A stretch of DNA of 64,000 bases from Setaria digitata. Its lineage: Eukaryota > Nematoda > Chromadorea > Rhabditida > Setariidae. The stretch lies in NCBI GenBank assembly GCA_003640385.1, contig RCAB01000232.1, forward strand, positions 33,395-97,394, written 5' to 3'. The notes under the pieces were generated by a model that had not been told where the DNA came from, did not search any database, and worked only from the letters and a program-made list of their open reading frames with translations. Shown here one piece after another: positions 13,046 to 26,202 of the stretch. Within the stretch, counting starts at the first letter, position 1, and each line of letters starts with the position of its first letter. A program made the translations under genes and the position numbers.

Positions 13046-16000
13046 ATGTCGATCAGTAGCCAAAGTGATATAAGATGGCCTGGTAGCAACAATCGTTCAT
13101 ATAATCGGCGAACTTCTCAAAATCGAACGATTACAGATGGACGAGAATTGACCTATAAAAAGTGCTATCGAGATGCTAATTCTATCTATCCACCATTTTG
13201 TCGAAAAGTAAAGGAAATTTTAACACTTTTATATTTTTTTTTTTCGTTAAGAAATGAGCTTTTCTAGTTATCTCTCTCTGTGTACCGAAATTTTTAGATC
13301 GAGAAAAATGGGAATTTTATGTATTTCTGTTTTAGTTAGACTTGAATATACCAACTTATATCCCTGAAGGTGATATCGAATATCCCTTTGAGGATATCGA
13401 TGATATTGGTGATGAGAATAAAATTCGTGGCAACTGGTCCTCTAGGATGGATTATCTTCTCTCAGCTATTGGTTTCATATTTAACTTAGGAAATTTATGG
13501 AGGTATTTTCCTTTTCCTTTTTTATTGCTTAATATTTTCTCCTTATATAAATATAATATATAAATCCTTGTATAGCATATATAAATATGCTGCTGAAAAT
13601 CCGAAATTTCACTCATTTCTTATTTAAGGTTACCAATTCCTCTTCAGGTTTCCATATTATTGTCGAATAAGTGGTGGTGGATCATTCTGTTTCTGTTATA
13701 TTATCTTAATGTTAATTGCGGGTGTACCTGTTGTGTTAATGGAACTTACATTAGGTCAGTTTCCGAGCGTTGGGTGCCTTTCTGTTTGGAAAGTTGTCCC
13801 ACTATTTAAAGGTTGGTTGTATTTACGAATTTTTAAATCCATTTTTCGTTTATATCTCATTTCCTTGTCTTAAGAAGGAGACTAGCATTTCAGTTGTTTC
13901 CAACTCTCTTTCATAATCGATAGATTTATCTGGATATTTGTAATTCTTCTATTCACTATTTAATTGAGTGGTCAGAAATTTTTTTAAATATTGACATTTA
14001 TAAATTTCTGGAATTTTTTTTTTCAGGTATTGGTATCGCAATGTTTATAGTATCATGTATTGTATGTATATATTACAGTACCGTTGCTGCCTGGGCAATA
14101 TCTTATTTCATCAGTTCGTTCAAGTTTGCTTTGCCGTGGGCTACATGCAGTAATGACTGGAACTCAATAAGTAAGTCACTTCATAGTTTTTATAAGTAAA
14201 TGGTTTTAACATTAATCTTAAGTATCTTCATACGTCTCTAAATTTTGAATATTCAAATGCTAATTCTCTTAATGATATTTTATTTCTTCTTTATGTATGA
14301 TTTATTCCTAAGTTTAATGCCCTATGATATTATGCTTCTTTCAAGTATATTTTTTTGGAGTATTTTTTACGGACATCTTTTATCGTCCATTTTTCATTTT
14401 CAGAATGCTCAGTTTGGAATCGGGACAGCGTCGCTAGTTGCTTTCTCCAGAACGGTACGCTTCTTCGTAACGGTTCCTGCATTATCGACAAAGAATATTC
14501 AGTTGGTAATTCAACGATTCTTGAAATTGCTTCATTTGATATCGATGAACATGTTTTACCAAGCGCGGAATATTTACAGTAAGACTTTTCCAATTAAAGT
14601 TAAATTATGCCTATGATAAAATCATTCATTGCTATTTCTTTTCCTGAAAATATAGTAGGATTGTGAATTTTCATTTAGCACTTTTCAGAGTTGATTCTAG
14701 GACAATTTTTCATTTTTTCTTTCTAATGACGTAATTAAGGTTTCAGACAAAAAATTTGGGTCATGTTTTCAATCGAGTGAAGGTGACCTTTTTTGCGTTT
14801 TAGGAACGAGCAACTTTTCCTTTTTTTCTGCTTGTTCTTTGTCGTGTTAATTGCGGTATTACAGTAACGAAGTGTTGCTAATGTCAGATCGTTTCGATAA
14901 AGTTAGTCCAATCAATTGGCATCTTGCATTATATTTATTAATAGCTTGGTTTATTGTCTTCTTAAGCGCTTTCAAAGGAGTAAAATCGTCCGGAAAGGTA
15001 ATGAGATGTGTATATTGTGTGACTTGTTCAATAGAATCAGGACGTGTGCAGTTTTCCTTGAGTCTGTGATTCTATCTATGCGAATAGCGACTTGCAGATT
15101 TGAAATTGTAGTTCCAAGTTCTGATTTATAATCTGAACTTTACTTCCCACATAACCTTCGATATATTTTTAAACATAACTGGGATTAATCACACCTGATC
15201 TTTACTAATGTTATTTATTTTTTTTCCAGTTTGCTATTCGTTTAAAGGGTAAAAAAATTGTCACCAAAATCAGAGTCACTTATCAATGAATGTTGTATTG
15301 AAATTTGAACGGCGATTTTTAATTTTATGTTCCAGTGTGTTATAAATTAGTTGCTTAGATATTTGCTAGTCAAAATTTCTTATGATCATTAAATTCGTAT
15401 AAGTAGCATTTAATTGTATTTAACTATTCTTTAGCTGCAGTATTCTGGAAGAAATGAATAAAGTATTTCAGGCTGTTTATGTTGTCGTCATTGCGTCATA
15501 TGTGGTATTGTTTGTGTTATTCGTCCGCTTTCTAACTTTACCCGGTTCTGTTGCGGGTCTCATTTATTTTTATACACCGAAATGGACGTTCTTAGCTGAT
15601 TTAACGGTTAATTATTGTTGTTTTCAGTATTCAAAGTAGTTTCTTTCTTTTCATGGAAAATTTTCTAACAACTGGAGAAAAATTTTCCACTTACACACGT
15701 TTGTAAAATTTAGCATAAAATACTAAAAAAATAAAATAAAGTGTATTTTAATGTTTGTTCAAGCTTTGTTCTTCCTTAATCAGGTATGGGGCACCGCAGC
15801 TGGACAGGTATTTTACTCCTTGTTATGCTGCACCGGTGGTTTGGTAACACTTGCAAGCTACAGCAGATTTCATAATAACGTTTTGAAGTTAGTATTTATT
15901 AGTATAGAATTTTCATAATATCTATCCATTTCAAAATTTTCATATAAGATATTCCACTAATATGTTATACATTTCATAATAAATTATTTGCTCAGAGATG

Positions 16001-18438
16001 CTTGGATTTTATGCATTGTTGACATTGTAACATCACTGTTCTGTGGAGCATTGGCATCTTCAGCTGTTGGATTCCTGTGTTATGAATTAGAACTTCCACT
16101 TGAACGATTTAGTTTTAAAGGTTCCCTTCTTTAGATTCAGAATCTTTTGAATCATGAAATTTTACTTTTTTCTCATTAATGTACTTTTGATTATTAAGAA
16201 GAATTCAATATTTTTTGTTATTTCTTTTCATTCATGGAAATTCACTTCCTTCGTTTTTGATACATCGGTGTTTTTCAAAGATTTCAGTCATTTGATAGTT
16301 GGATTTTTTGAAAAAAAATCAAGTTTTAAAAAAATTATAGGTGGCGCGCAACTTATATTTGTTTATCTGCCAGAGGCAATTGCAAAGTTGCCAGTGGCAC
16401 CAATTTATTCCATACTCTATTTTGCAATGATTATGGCAATAATTCTAACAACAATGGTAGGCTTTTTGAAACTATTTTCATTTATTATCTATAAGAATAA
16501 TCTATAATTTGGCGAGGGTTATAGTTGTCATAACAGTTTAGAATGTAACAATGGAAACAATTGTGTCAGCAATTTGTGATGAGTTTCCCGAACGTTTGCG
16601 TCGCAACCATCGCCATGTTCTAGCCTTTACATGCGTCATATTTTATGCGCTTGGTATACCTTTGTGTGCTGCCGTAAGTTTTTTTTTTTGTGATTCATAT
16701 TTTTTGTGGATTTCTTGGTTATTACAAAAAGATTTAGATTTGAGAGTGAATAATCTTCATTGTTTTTACTTTTGTTTCTTCGATATGGTGTGAAGTGAAA
16801 ATAAACCTGAGTGCAGTCGCTTTAGGCTGGTTTTTACTGGCTGTTGTTGTTAGATTATTTTACAACGACCTGGACGCTAGTCCTGTTGGCATTCCTGGAA
16901 TGTATGGCTATTTCTTGGGCATATGGTACGTCTGTTTTTTTTCTTCTTTAACTTTTAATTGTGCTTGCGTTTGGACTTTCGTTGTGACGTTGATCATAAG
17001 AAAAATGAAGCACCATAGAAATTCGCTTCTTTTTTTTTTCAAAAAATGCTTGAAACGTAAACATAAAGCATGCATCCACATTACTTTGATCTATCTGATT
17101 TTATCATTTCCTGCAAAAATTTATAAAGCTGAATACACCTTTTTTTTTTTTGAACCTTCAACTCGTCTTTATAACTTTTGTCTTCTTTCAGTCTGCTGTT
17201 TGACTGATGAAGTTCATAAGTTTTTGCAGGAGTTGATAATTTTTTGGATAACGTTAAATGGATGATTGGTTTTTATCCGCCACCATATATTGCGTGGAAA
17301 ATTTTATGGAAATTTGTCTGTCCATTTATATATCTTGTAAGCTTTGAAACTGTGTACATAGTGATAGCCATTAAGATACCATCGAAATTTTAGAAATTTT
17401 CTAAGAAACATCAAATATGTATATATTTTATATATATTTAAACATATATATTTTCGCAAAATTGCAGGCGAATGCACATTAATTAATTTTTATAGGCATT
17501 ACTATCGTTAGCTTGGTTTGCTTACAAACCTTTAGAGTATGAAAAATACAAATATCCAGTATATACGGAACGTATTGGTTGGGGTATATCGCTTGCGCCA
17601 CTTATTGCTATTCCATTAACGGCCATGCTGAAATTTTGTTCGGCAAAAGGGACACTTGTTCAACGATGGTTGGATTTATTTTGTCCAGAAAATGAATGGG
17701 GTCCAGCGTTAGCTGTACATCGTGCCGAATATTATCCGTTGCAAATTCCTGAGGCTAGACGACTCGTTCTACCGTCACAGAAAATAGTAAGTCTTTTTTT
17801 TTGACTTTCAAAGTCATTTAAAATTACTTGACTTATTACAAAGATAAAGATAAAGATGCTGTAAATAGTAATTTTTAGCTTAGTCTAGGAGTTTTATTAT
17901 ATTGTTATAAATGTGTCATGTTTTTGAACATTGTTATATGATAATGTAATGTAGAAAAGATACGAATTTTTTTCCAATTGTTTCTCAGAATGATGTTGTT
18001 CCCAATTATATATCGAAGCAGAGAAAGAGTTAGCATAAAATGACAGGCAGCGAGATAGTCTAAGATATCCATTAAGTAAATTTGTATTAGTATATGTATG
18101 TGCATATGTGTGGCTATAGAGATGTGTGCTTATATATGTCCATATCTATAATATATATGATCAAGTAACCCTGAGGCACCTGCAAAAAATTTTATAACAA
18201 AAAAAATGATGTTCCCAATTATATATCGAAGCAAAGAAAGAGTTAGCATAATTTAATGCAGCTTCATTAAATTTATTTATTTTTCTCCTTTTTTTTGCAG
18301 CCCACCAATGGTTATGAGGGCTTTACACGCTCTGGTGAAATGATCGAAAAACAGAAAGTGCAAACTGAATCAGCATCGGGAAATCGTACTGGAAAAATGG
18401 GTTTTTTACCTGCATTTGAGCGTGAAACCGCTATCTAA
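13046..18438 (+). CDS. Sodium:neurotransmitter symporter (SLC6/SNF family)
   Basis: Predicted plasma-membrane transporter driving uptake of an amino acid or neurotransmitter with sodium. Exons: 13046-13207, 13336-13502, 13648-13811, 14027-14170, 14404-14578, 14865-14997, 15472-15606, 15784-15887, 15996-16120, 16341-16456, 16542-16673, 16826-16925, 17230-17336, 17496-17786, 18301-18438; 730 aa, frame closed throughout. TM1 (about 94-115) has the signature NLGNLWRFPYYC. A large cysteine-bearing loop before TM4 (about 200-265) has NGT, NGS and NST sequons. TM6 starts [13 protein letters not shown] (361 on). The helix before DEFPERL reads [16 protein letters not shown] where typical animal members have LDS. 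TM10 region [11 protein letters not shown] is typical. No TM1 aspartate, so not a monoamine transporter. The tail ends ETAI, a class I PDZ-ligand pattern. A trans-splice-like acceptor lies at 13015. Substrate cannot be assigned. Confidence 0.93.
17998..18251. repeat. Direct repeat of 41 bp inside the last SNF intron
   Basis: The segment beginning GTTCCCAATTATATATCGAA at 17998-18038 recurs at 18211-18251 with one mismatch. Both copies are intronic (intron 17787-18300). This looks like a recent local duplication. Confidence 0.85.
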
Positions 18439-19846
18439 GAAAATTTAGCTGTAGTTAGTAATTTAAGCAAATGTAATTGTTTCTTATTAACCATCAAAGT
18501 ATATCTCGTTATCATGCTTTCATGTCTCTTTCAGCAAAACTAACTAATCGATTTTCTGGAAATTGATTTTTAGAATATCAGTTTGTAAATATATCTTTGC
18601 ATACATAATTTTTTTTAAATAATACTAAAAAGGGAAGATTTTTTACCTTTCTTTAGCAAAGAGTATTACATGAATTATTTATAAAGTATAAATTGTTGCT
18701 TTAATTTCACAGGATATTTTGATTTATTTTGGAAAAGTTGCATTTCTATGATATGGTGTATGTTTGTGAGAGATACTATATTCCATTATATGTTTTATAA
18801 TTAATTAGTATTTTTATATCATTTATGTCACATTCCGAATTTTTTATCAAATTCGATTATCTTCCTCCGATTTCCTAAGCATCTTAAGATCACATATGAG
18901 AAAAACTTTTGTTTTACTTAAAAACTTTGGGAATGAATAGCAACAAAGAACATAGGTGGTATACACACTCTATATGGTACCTTCTCGTAAACACTTTTTA
19001 ATTCCATTGTTTAAATAACTATTTCTTCACTTTAAATCTCATGTTTTCATATGTTGTAAATTACCTTTTTTTTTGCTAAAATTTTAACTTTTTTATTCCT
19101 AGCACAAGAGATTTTCTTCTTACAATAATTGTGTTTCACTTTAAATATGCACTTTTTTGATCTGTAATAACTTCTCAAAAGAAAAAAGAGAAAATGAAAT
19201 GAAATAAATCGACTGATGATGTAATGTATTTTGACGAAGCGAATACATATTCTTTCCTTGCTACTTCAATGTTTGGTCTTGATTTTCTTTTTTCTCATAT
19301 GTTTTACTAAAATGTGTCACATTTTATTTAATTCATTGTGCGTTATTTTCTTATTTATTCTTTTTGAGAAAGAAGCAAAATGTTATGTTTTTTTTTTTTT
19401 GCTGAAAATTTAAATCATTGAAATTTCTTCATCTTGCCATTCTTGTTTGTTGTACTTTATGGCCAGTTTCATCTTTGTCTTAAAAAGAAACTGTATTACA
19501 TTCATTTGAACCTCAGTTACTGTTTAATCTGTTTCATTCCTTCCAAATTTCTTTTCTTCCTGAATTTCATTTTTTTTTTTAGCTCATTGGATTAATTCAG
19601 CGAATGAAATATATAAACTAGAGATATCATAATAATTTAATTTTTTCCAATTTACATAATTATAACTGTCTGAAAATATTTTTATTAATGTGTTCTGTAT
19701 GTGTTACAAGAGCAGCTTAATATAGGATGCTGTTAAATAATAAATATATACCAAAACTATTAACCATAGCTTTTAATGTAATATTATTTCCTTCAGAAAT
19801 TAAATCTGTCATATATCTTCTGGGAATTTGCTGTCAATTTTAAGAG

Positions 19847-19928
19847 TGCAAAGTACGGTAATCATTATTCCGAGAATTCTCAATCAGTGTAAAATACGGC
19901 AATCATTATTCCGAGAATTCTCAAAGAA
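19847..19928. repeat. Tandem duplication, two 41-bp units
   Basis: Units 19847-19887 and 19888-19928 share the core AATCATTATTCCGAGAATTC with a few differences at the 5' end of the unit. The similarity points to a recent tandem duplication in non-coding DNA. Confidence 0.85.
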
Positions 19929-20869
19929 TTGTCAATATAATAGTTTGATATTGAAGTTCTTTCTATTCCGATGTTTTACTACAATGTCGAAACAGTGTAT
20001 TCATTCAAGCTTGCCATTATTTCTTGTTTTTGATTTTTTCTTTGTTTTTCCTACAAATGCTTTCCATATTATAGGATTATTACGATGGATGTATGATCTG
20101 TTTTCTCTTTTCCCCTTTTGTCTGCCTATTTCCTTTCATCTTAATTATTGCTATTCAGCAATTATTCTTTTGTTAGTATTATTATTATGTTCTTGTTATT
20201 ATATCATTTTTTGATAACGGTATTTTGGCATAATATTTACATTTTTCATAATTATTGGAATTTGATTATTCATATGGTTTTCCGATGAAAATTTTTATAA
20301 AAAAATTTTTTCGATTATTTGATGGATTTTTTTGATTTTATATTCCGTGCTAAAATCGTTGCAAGCGTCTTTTCCTTGGAGAATAACCGAGATTTCCAAG
20401 AATTCTTGTAATAAAAATAGCCTTCCTCCGGATTACTGACATTCTGTTTGGATTTTGTTTCTAGGGATTTTCTAGAAAGTTCTAATTTTAGCCATAGCAT
20501 TTCTGGCAGTGCATTCTGGATCAGATTTGAAAAGCAAATAGAAAAAGTGGTTTAAGAAAAAAATTCTTTATAAAAGTTTTCTTTAGTTATCGATTCATTC
20601 AGATTAGTTTGAGATACCAAATAGGAAAAAGTCTGATTTCACTTTCCATTTTTCATTTTCAAAAATTTTTGCAAACCCTTCCTTCTTCATTCCTTTAGCA
20701 GGGAAAGAGTTTTTTTTTCGATTTTGATTCGGTTGCCTTCTCGTCAATTACTTTCTTTTTTGGTCATTGTAAGAGAGAACATTTTTAAAATTTTATTGCA
20801 TGTTATCTACGTATATCTATATCAGCGTTTTGCTATTTGTTAGAACTTGCTTTTTCGTTTTTTACAATT

Positions 20870-21210
20870 TAATAGTAGTAGCAATTTAATGAAATCGAGA
20901 TAATATTGATAATAATAATTAGTGGTTAAAATTAATAGTCAGGGATAATATTATTGAGTAATGTTGTTGTAAGTGGGCGCTTATAGTTTAGTGAGAAATA
21001 ATACTCATAGTATTTAGCAGCAACTAGTAATGGTTAATAGTTATTAATAATAATCAGTAAGAGCAGCTAATAGTTGTGCGGTGAATGATAATGATAGTAA
21101 TGAACGATACATAGTAAAAGTATATAAAAAATAAGCAACAGTTGTACTAGTGAATAAGTAATGAGGTAATACTGTTGATAAGTAATGATAATGTATGGAA
21201 GGTGTTGAGT
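20870..21210. repeat. Cryptically simple sequence rich in AAT/AGT words
   Basis: Words such as TAATAGT, AATAATAAT, GTAATGAT and AGTAATG dominate about 340 nt, with an obvious strand bias (few C on the plus strand). No open frame runs through. Probably decayed trinucleotide repeat. Confidence 0.6.
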
Positions 21211-23308
21211 GTGTGTCATTTCATGTCATTTTAACCATTAGTATATGTATCGATTAGGAATGAAGTTTTTGCACTTTATTTTCACCACTTTTAAATTTTG
21301 ATTCCGTAAAATAAATATGTCTTAGAGATTCGAAATGAAGTCTGTAATGAGTTTGTTCGTGATGATTTTTGCATTTCCCTTCTTATCAGTGATTTTTAGT
21401 TTTCGTTTTTTGTTTTATCAGGCAGTAGAAAAATGACGAAGGTTTTTTTTTTTTTTTTGAATAATTAATGCATAAAGGAATTACTACTACTCCATTATTA
21501 TTTTTTGGATGCTATTTGTTCGTCATATTCAAGCCATCTAGGTAAATTGTTTCAAAACTACCTAATTTTCGATCCACTTAAGTGAAATTGGATAATCCAG
21601 TTCATCTTCACAATCAGTCCTAATTTTATTTCCTTTCTTATCACTGATTTAATATCTCATATGAACACAGCAGCAGATTCAATGAATTTATTAATTTTTC
21701 CAATGACTGTCACTATATTTTTTTTTCTTTTCAAACGTGCAGTATAATTGATTATAGTTGTTTCTGTGAAATGAAACATTTAAAAAAAAAAAACTATTAA
21801 AATATCGCAGAATTTATTTTACTATTATACACGATTTATTGATTTCGATTATTTAAATCAGTTTCGTTTGGATTGATTTATTAGTAGTTGGGTCATTTAT
21901 GAAACAACAAACAAGAAAAAGAATATCTAAGGCAGTTACAATGGAAAGTATAACCACTTTGCACTGCAACATTAAATTGCCTTCGGCTGATATTATTTAC
22001 GTCATTTATCATTGCAGCAAATGCGCGTGATGCTATATCATTTCGGTTATTATGTCATTTATGATACTGCCATCCGAATTAATGATAGTATTGTTCTTTC
22101 GTGATACTATCAGGATGATTTTATCTTATATCTTTTCAATTGGTCCATTTTTCTTTATATATTACAGTTTCTAATTTTCCCGACATATCATTTTTCTTTA
22201 TTCAATTCTGATGATCATTTTTGCATTTTAGTGGAACTATCATAGGAATAAAATTATAGGTCCTACTCCCTGTCCGGTTTTGATTTTTTCCTGAATTTAG
22301 ATGTGGCTGTATTTAGTATACTATTACAATTCTGACACATCCACTTAACCAATTTCATATCTTTTCCGTAAAGTAACTCTAACATTATCTCTTACATAGA
22401 AAATATATGTTATATATTGTTTGAATATTTAAGTTAAAAATGGGAAAGTTGAAAATAGACCAATTGCTGAAAGTAATTATAGCATTAATTAATTAATTTT
22501 ATAAAAACTCACGTTGTTTTTTGCCAATAATAATGTCCCAGTTTAACGAGAAATTCTAATACAGAAATGCTTATTTTTTATATTGTTGGTAAATGCTATT
22601 CTTTTTAAATCATCACAAATTTTCATTTTTTTTTTTTATAAAATTTAAATTTAATGATCGAAAGCCTAAATAATGAACTTTGAATGAAAATAAGTAAACA
22701 AACTGACATTCTGCCCTAACAATGTTTAGCTTTTGATTTTTGCTCCCTCTTCGCTAATTGTTGTGGTATATAAACCTCAAACTTTACGTTCGCACTTCCA
22801 TTTTAATGTCTGATTAATTTTTTCAATTTATATCTAACAGATTTGTCTAGTCATAACATATTTACTTAAAATAATTAGAAGACTGATAAAAGCATTATTA
22901 CTGTTGTGATATTTAAAAAATAAAAAAAATGAACAAAAGGAATAGCTGTAACGATAAAATACTTGCAATTTCATAAGCATATTACAATTACAGTCATTCT
23001 TTTTGTTCTATTTAGGCTTCATTTTTTTTTTCTAATTATAAACTGTTAATTGGAACATTTAAATTTGGATTTAGCATTTTACTTGTAGTTCCATAAATTT
23101 TGTCATTGCTACTTTGCCCAATTTCTCTTGAACATAACCAAGATGACCTGATAATATGGAGTGGATGAAACATTTCCAACAAATTCTGCAAGTAAAAATT
23201 GAATTTAATTTTTGTTGAATTGATTCAGTTGATAAGTTTGTCGCTTAATTATGATTTCCTTTCCGTAAAATTCAAAGAGTTTAATCCTGAATTTCCGAAT
23301 TTCTAGCA

Positions 23309-26075
23309 ATGGTAGATGATAAAAGTCCTCTTGGGCGATTATTCGACCAATGGCGTTCATTGCAAGAGGAATTTGAAGAAATGGAGGTTTGCAAATTTTT
23401 TGTTTTTGTTCTCTTTTTTTACATAACTTAGATAATTAGATTAATTTTCCGAAAGCTATTTTAAATTGACATATAGCGAGGAACTACGAGATTAGTTTAG
23501 GAACTAGAAGCCTAATTCAAAATGTAGCCTAAAAAATGAGACTTTTGAGGTATTCATGTGTATTTACATAATGTCAGATAAACTTTTTAATTAATTAGGA
23601 AGTTAGTTAAGCAAATTTATTATCAGATTTAAAACTCAATAATATTCCCGCTGATGTTTAATTAAAATCTTAAAAATAAGGCAATTTTTTTCTATCCGTT
23701 TTCCCTCCAGGATCATCATCGCATATATTTGGGCAAATTGCAAGAAGTATCTAAACTACAGGAAGAGTGTCAAAAAACAGTAAAACATGGCCTATATCAG
23801 TTATCCAAAATAAAGGAATCCTTGAAAGGGTTGAGTTTAAATTTTTTTTCCTTTTTGTTGTAGCCCACTATAAAACTGATAATTAGTCTTATGCAACTTT
23901 TCGAGTGTTTTTTTTTTTTTTTTTTACAGCATAAAAAAAGATAAAGAACAAGCTGAAAATAATGATCATTTAAAAAGGATGGATGATGGAATACCTGAAT
24001 TGGAAAGGAGATTGCAAGATATGAAGGGTGAATTACCTGTACAAAATAATGGGTAAGTCTGAAAGAATCAATAGGATAATTAAAAAACAAAAATAGTTAA
24101 CAAAATTCGTAACAAAATTAATGAAATTGTTTTCATTTATAATGTTTTTGTACATTGTTACGTTATAAGAATTGTCTCAAATATTTGATATTCAGGAAGG
24201 CAATTAAATGAAAATAAATAAGCAGTTCTCTTTTTTTCCATTACTATTGATGGAAAATCAAATTGATGAAATTGAATTTTAGATTATACCTGTCAATTAT
24301 CCTTGGTAGCAATTTAAATGTGTCATTAATGAATAAAAATGATCGTTATCGTTATAAGCAAGAGTATGAGAAATTCAAAGTTACAGTTAATTGTGCGCTA
24401 CTCTGTCTTCTTTTTTTTGCATTTATATTTACATCCAGGTATGTTTACCCTTTCTTTTTTATTTTTCTAGATAAAAAAGTTATTATTGAAAGTTCAATTT
24501 TTTTTTTCTAATCCAAATCATATGTTAAATGCTGTTCTTCTATTAGACAGCTAATAAGATTCACTGATAGAAATATTGGGTTTTTCTCAAAAAAAAAAAA
24601 AAAGAATTCAGCAGTGATTTATTCGATATTTATCTCTTTCTACTTTTTTCTGTAAATTTCTCCATCAAAATTGAAAATGTTATGTATAAAGCTTATATAT
24701 TTTCTACTTTCAGAATTCTTGATTTATTAATAAATTTTATATTGGTATGGTTTTATTGTACTCTAACAATACGTGAAGCTATATTACGAATAAACGGGTC
24801 AAGGTATTATTTTCTTTATATTTATCGTTCCTTTGCTTCTTTTTTAAATTCATTTTTTTCTTCCTTGTTTTTAATTTTTATTTATTGTCATTTAGGATTA
24901 CATGACCATAAGAACTTTTCTGCCGTTTTTTTAATTATAATTTTAGAATCAAAGGTTGGTGGATAATGCATCATTATGTTTCCTGTGTACTTTCCGGTAT
25001 AACCGTAACATGGAATGATGGAGAATGTTACCGAAGTATCCGGACACATTTCATTATGTTTTGCTTTTATCTTTCGCTTGTTCAGGTTTATTAATAATTT
25101 CAACCAATTAAATTCTTGTTAATTATTAAATGAAACTTCCATAATTTTGCAATTATTAACTTATAACTAAGCATTCTGTTGATATTTTTCAGTTGAGAAA
25201 AATTCTTATCAACCTATTCTCGGTAACAGTGCGATCATGAACTTGTCATATATCAAGAATTTTATCAAAGAAACGAATCTATGCTTTAGAAAATCTGTTG
25301 CATTTTTTTTTTTCTTTTTGTTTGTTTGTTTTCAGCTCTTACAATGTCGTTATCAGACAGGTTGTCTACGACGCTTGCATGCATTGGGACAACGATATAG
25401 TATGGATATATCAGTTGGTAAGGAAAGTTTCAAAAAAAAAAAATTTAATAACGGAATTTTATCTTATTTTATTATTATTTCTTGTTTCAGAAGGATTTAG
25501 CAGCTGGATGTTTAAAGGATTAACTTTCTTAATACCGTTTCTTATGCTGACATATGTATTCCAATTCTATACTTCCTACCAATTATATCATTTATCAAAA
25601 GCACCAATTTGTGCCAATCAGTGGCAGGTAATTCTCGAAGTGGAAATCGAAAATTATTATTTTTTTTTTTTTTGAAGTCGAAAATTATTATTTTTTTTTT
25701 TTTGTATGGTTTAAATATTTTAACAATGGACCAAATAAATTTGGTAGTTAAAGCAAATTCAAGAGTTAGCACAGAAATTACAAAATCGATCGCGCTTCTG
25801 TTTTAAAATAATGCTTGGTTTTCCATCTGTTTATTACTGGGAATCTCTATTTGGGGAAAAAAATTTATATTTATTTTTATTCATAATTAATTGTGAGTAA
25901 AATCAGTATACTGCAGGTGCCAATTCTTGCATATGGTTTTTTTCTCGTTGCATGCTGCAATACATCAACGTTACTTTCTGTGCTTGCGAATAAATGGAAG
26001 CAAAGTCGACAAACATTTGCTTTAGTAGCACTCCGATCCAAATATTGTTCAAGTCCACCTACTAAAATGGAATGA
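23309..26075 (+). CDS. TMEM120: TMEM120 (TACAN) family multi-pass membrane protein
   Basis: TMEM120 proteins are six-helix membrane proteins with an N-terminal coiled coil and a fold like fatty-acid elongases; mammalian TMEM120A binds coenzyme A and affects adipocyte nuclear-envelope biology. Exons: 23309-23386, 23711-23829, 23930-24052, 24283-24438, 24714-24803, 24947-25085, 25336-25417, 25491-25627, 25917-26075; 360 aa (vertebrate members about 340). Residues 1-110 are charged and heptad-like (RLFDQWRSLQEEFEEME). The diagnostic block is YQTGCLRRLHALGQRYSMD, then VEGFSSWMFKGLTFLIPFL. Trp211 in SGITVTWNDGE matches, by my recall of the alignment, the tryptophan that contacts CoA in TMEM120A. 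The ATG follows an acceptor TTTCTAG by two bases, so mRNA is probably trans-spliced. Function in worms is unknown to me. Family assignment is secure. Confidence 0.94.
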
Positions 26076-26196
26076 AGTCACAAAATTTACTTTTTTTTAT
26101 TTAAAAGAAAAAAAGAACTTTGCTCAAAATCTTTTTTTTCTCATGTCTATTCTAATTTTTTTCTTTTCTTTTTTTTTTTTTAACTATAAGAACAAA

Positions 26197-26202
26197 AATA
26201 AA
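26197..26202 (+). promoter_or_regulatory. Candidate polyadenylation signal for TMEM120
   Basis: AATAAA lies 122 nt beyond the TMEM120 stop, after a T-rich stretch. It is the first canonical hexamer downstream. Evidence is positional only. Confidence 0.4.

Larger units (their letters stand above)
18439..23308. other. Gene-poor interval, 4.9 kb
   Basis: This contains the SNF 3' flank and the TMEM120 5' flank. Hydrophobic open frames such as 19828-20214 come from T-rich sequence and lack splice context or homology. I recognise only low-complexity and duplicated segments, listed separately. Confidence 0.6.

Noticed and set aside
14245..14616. Long open frame across SNF intron 4 and exon 5
   Set aside because: It reads exon 5 in the wrong frame; the spliced frame continues the SLC6 protein in phase.
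16154..17265. Hydrophobic frames inside the SNF gene
   Set aside because: They read through introns; splicing restores typical SLC6 sequence (for example [11 protein letters not shown]) in another frame.
19828..20214. 128-codon hydrophobic frame on the plus strand
   Set aside because: T-rich sequence read as Phe/Leu/Ser, no acceptor context, overlaps a tandem duplication, no family resemblance.
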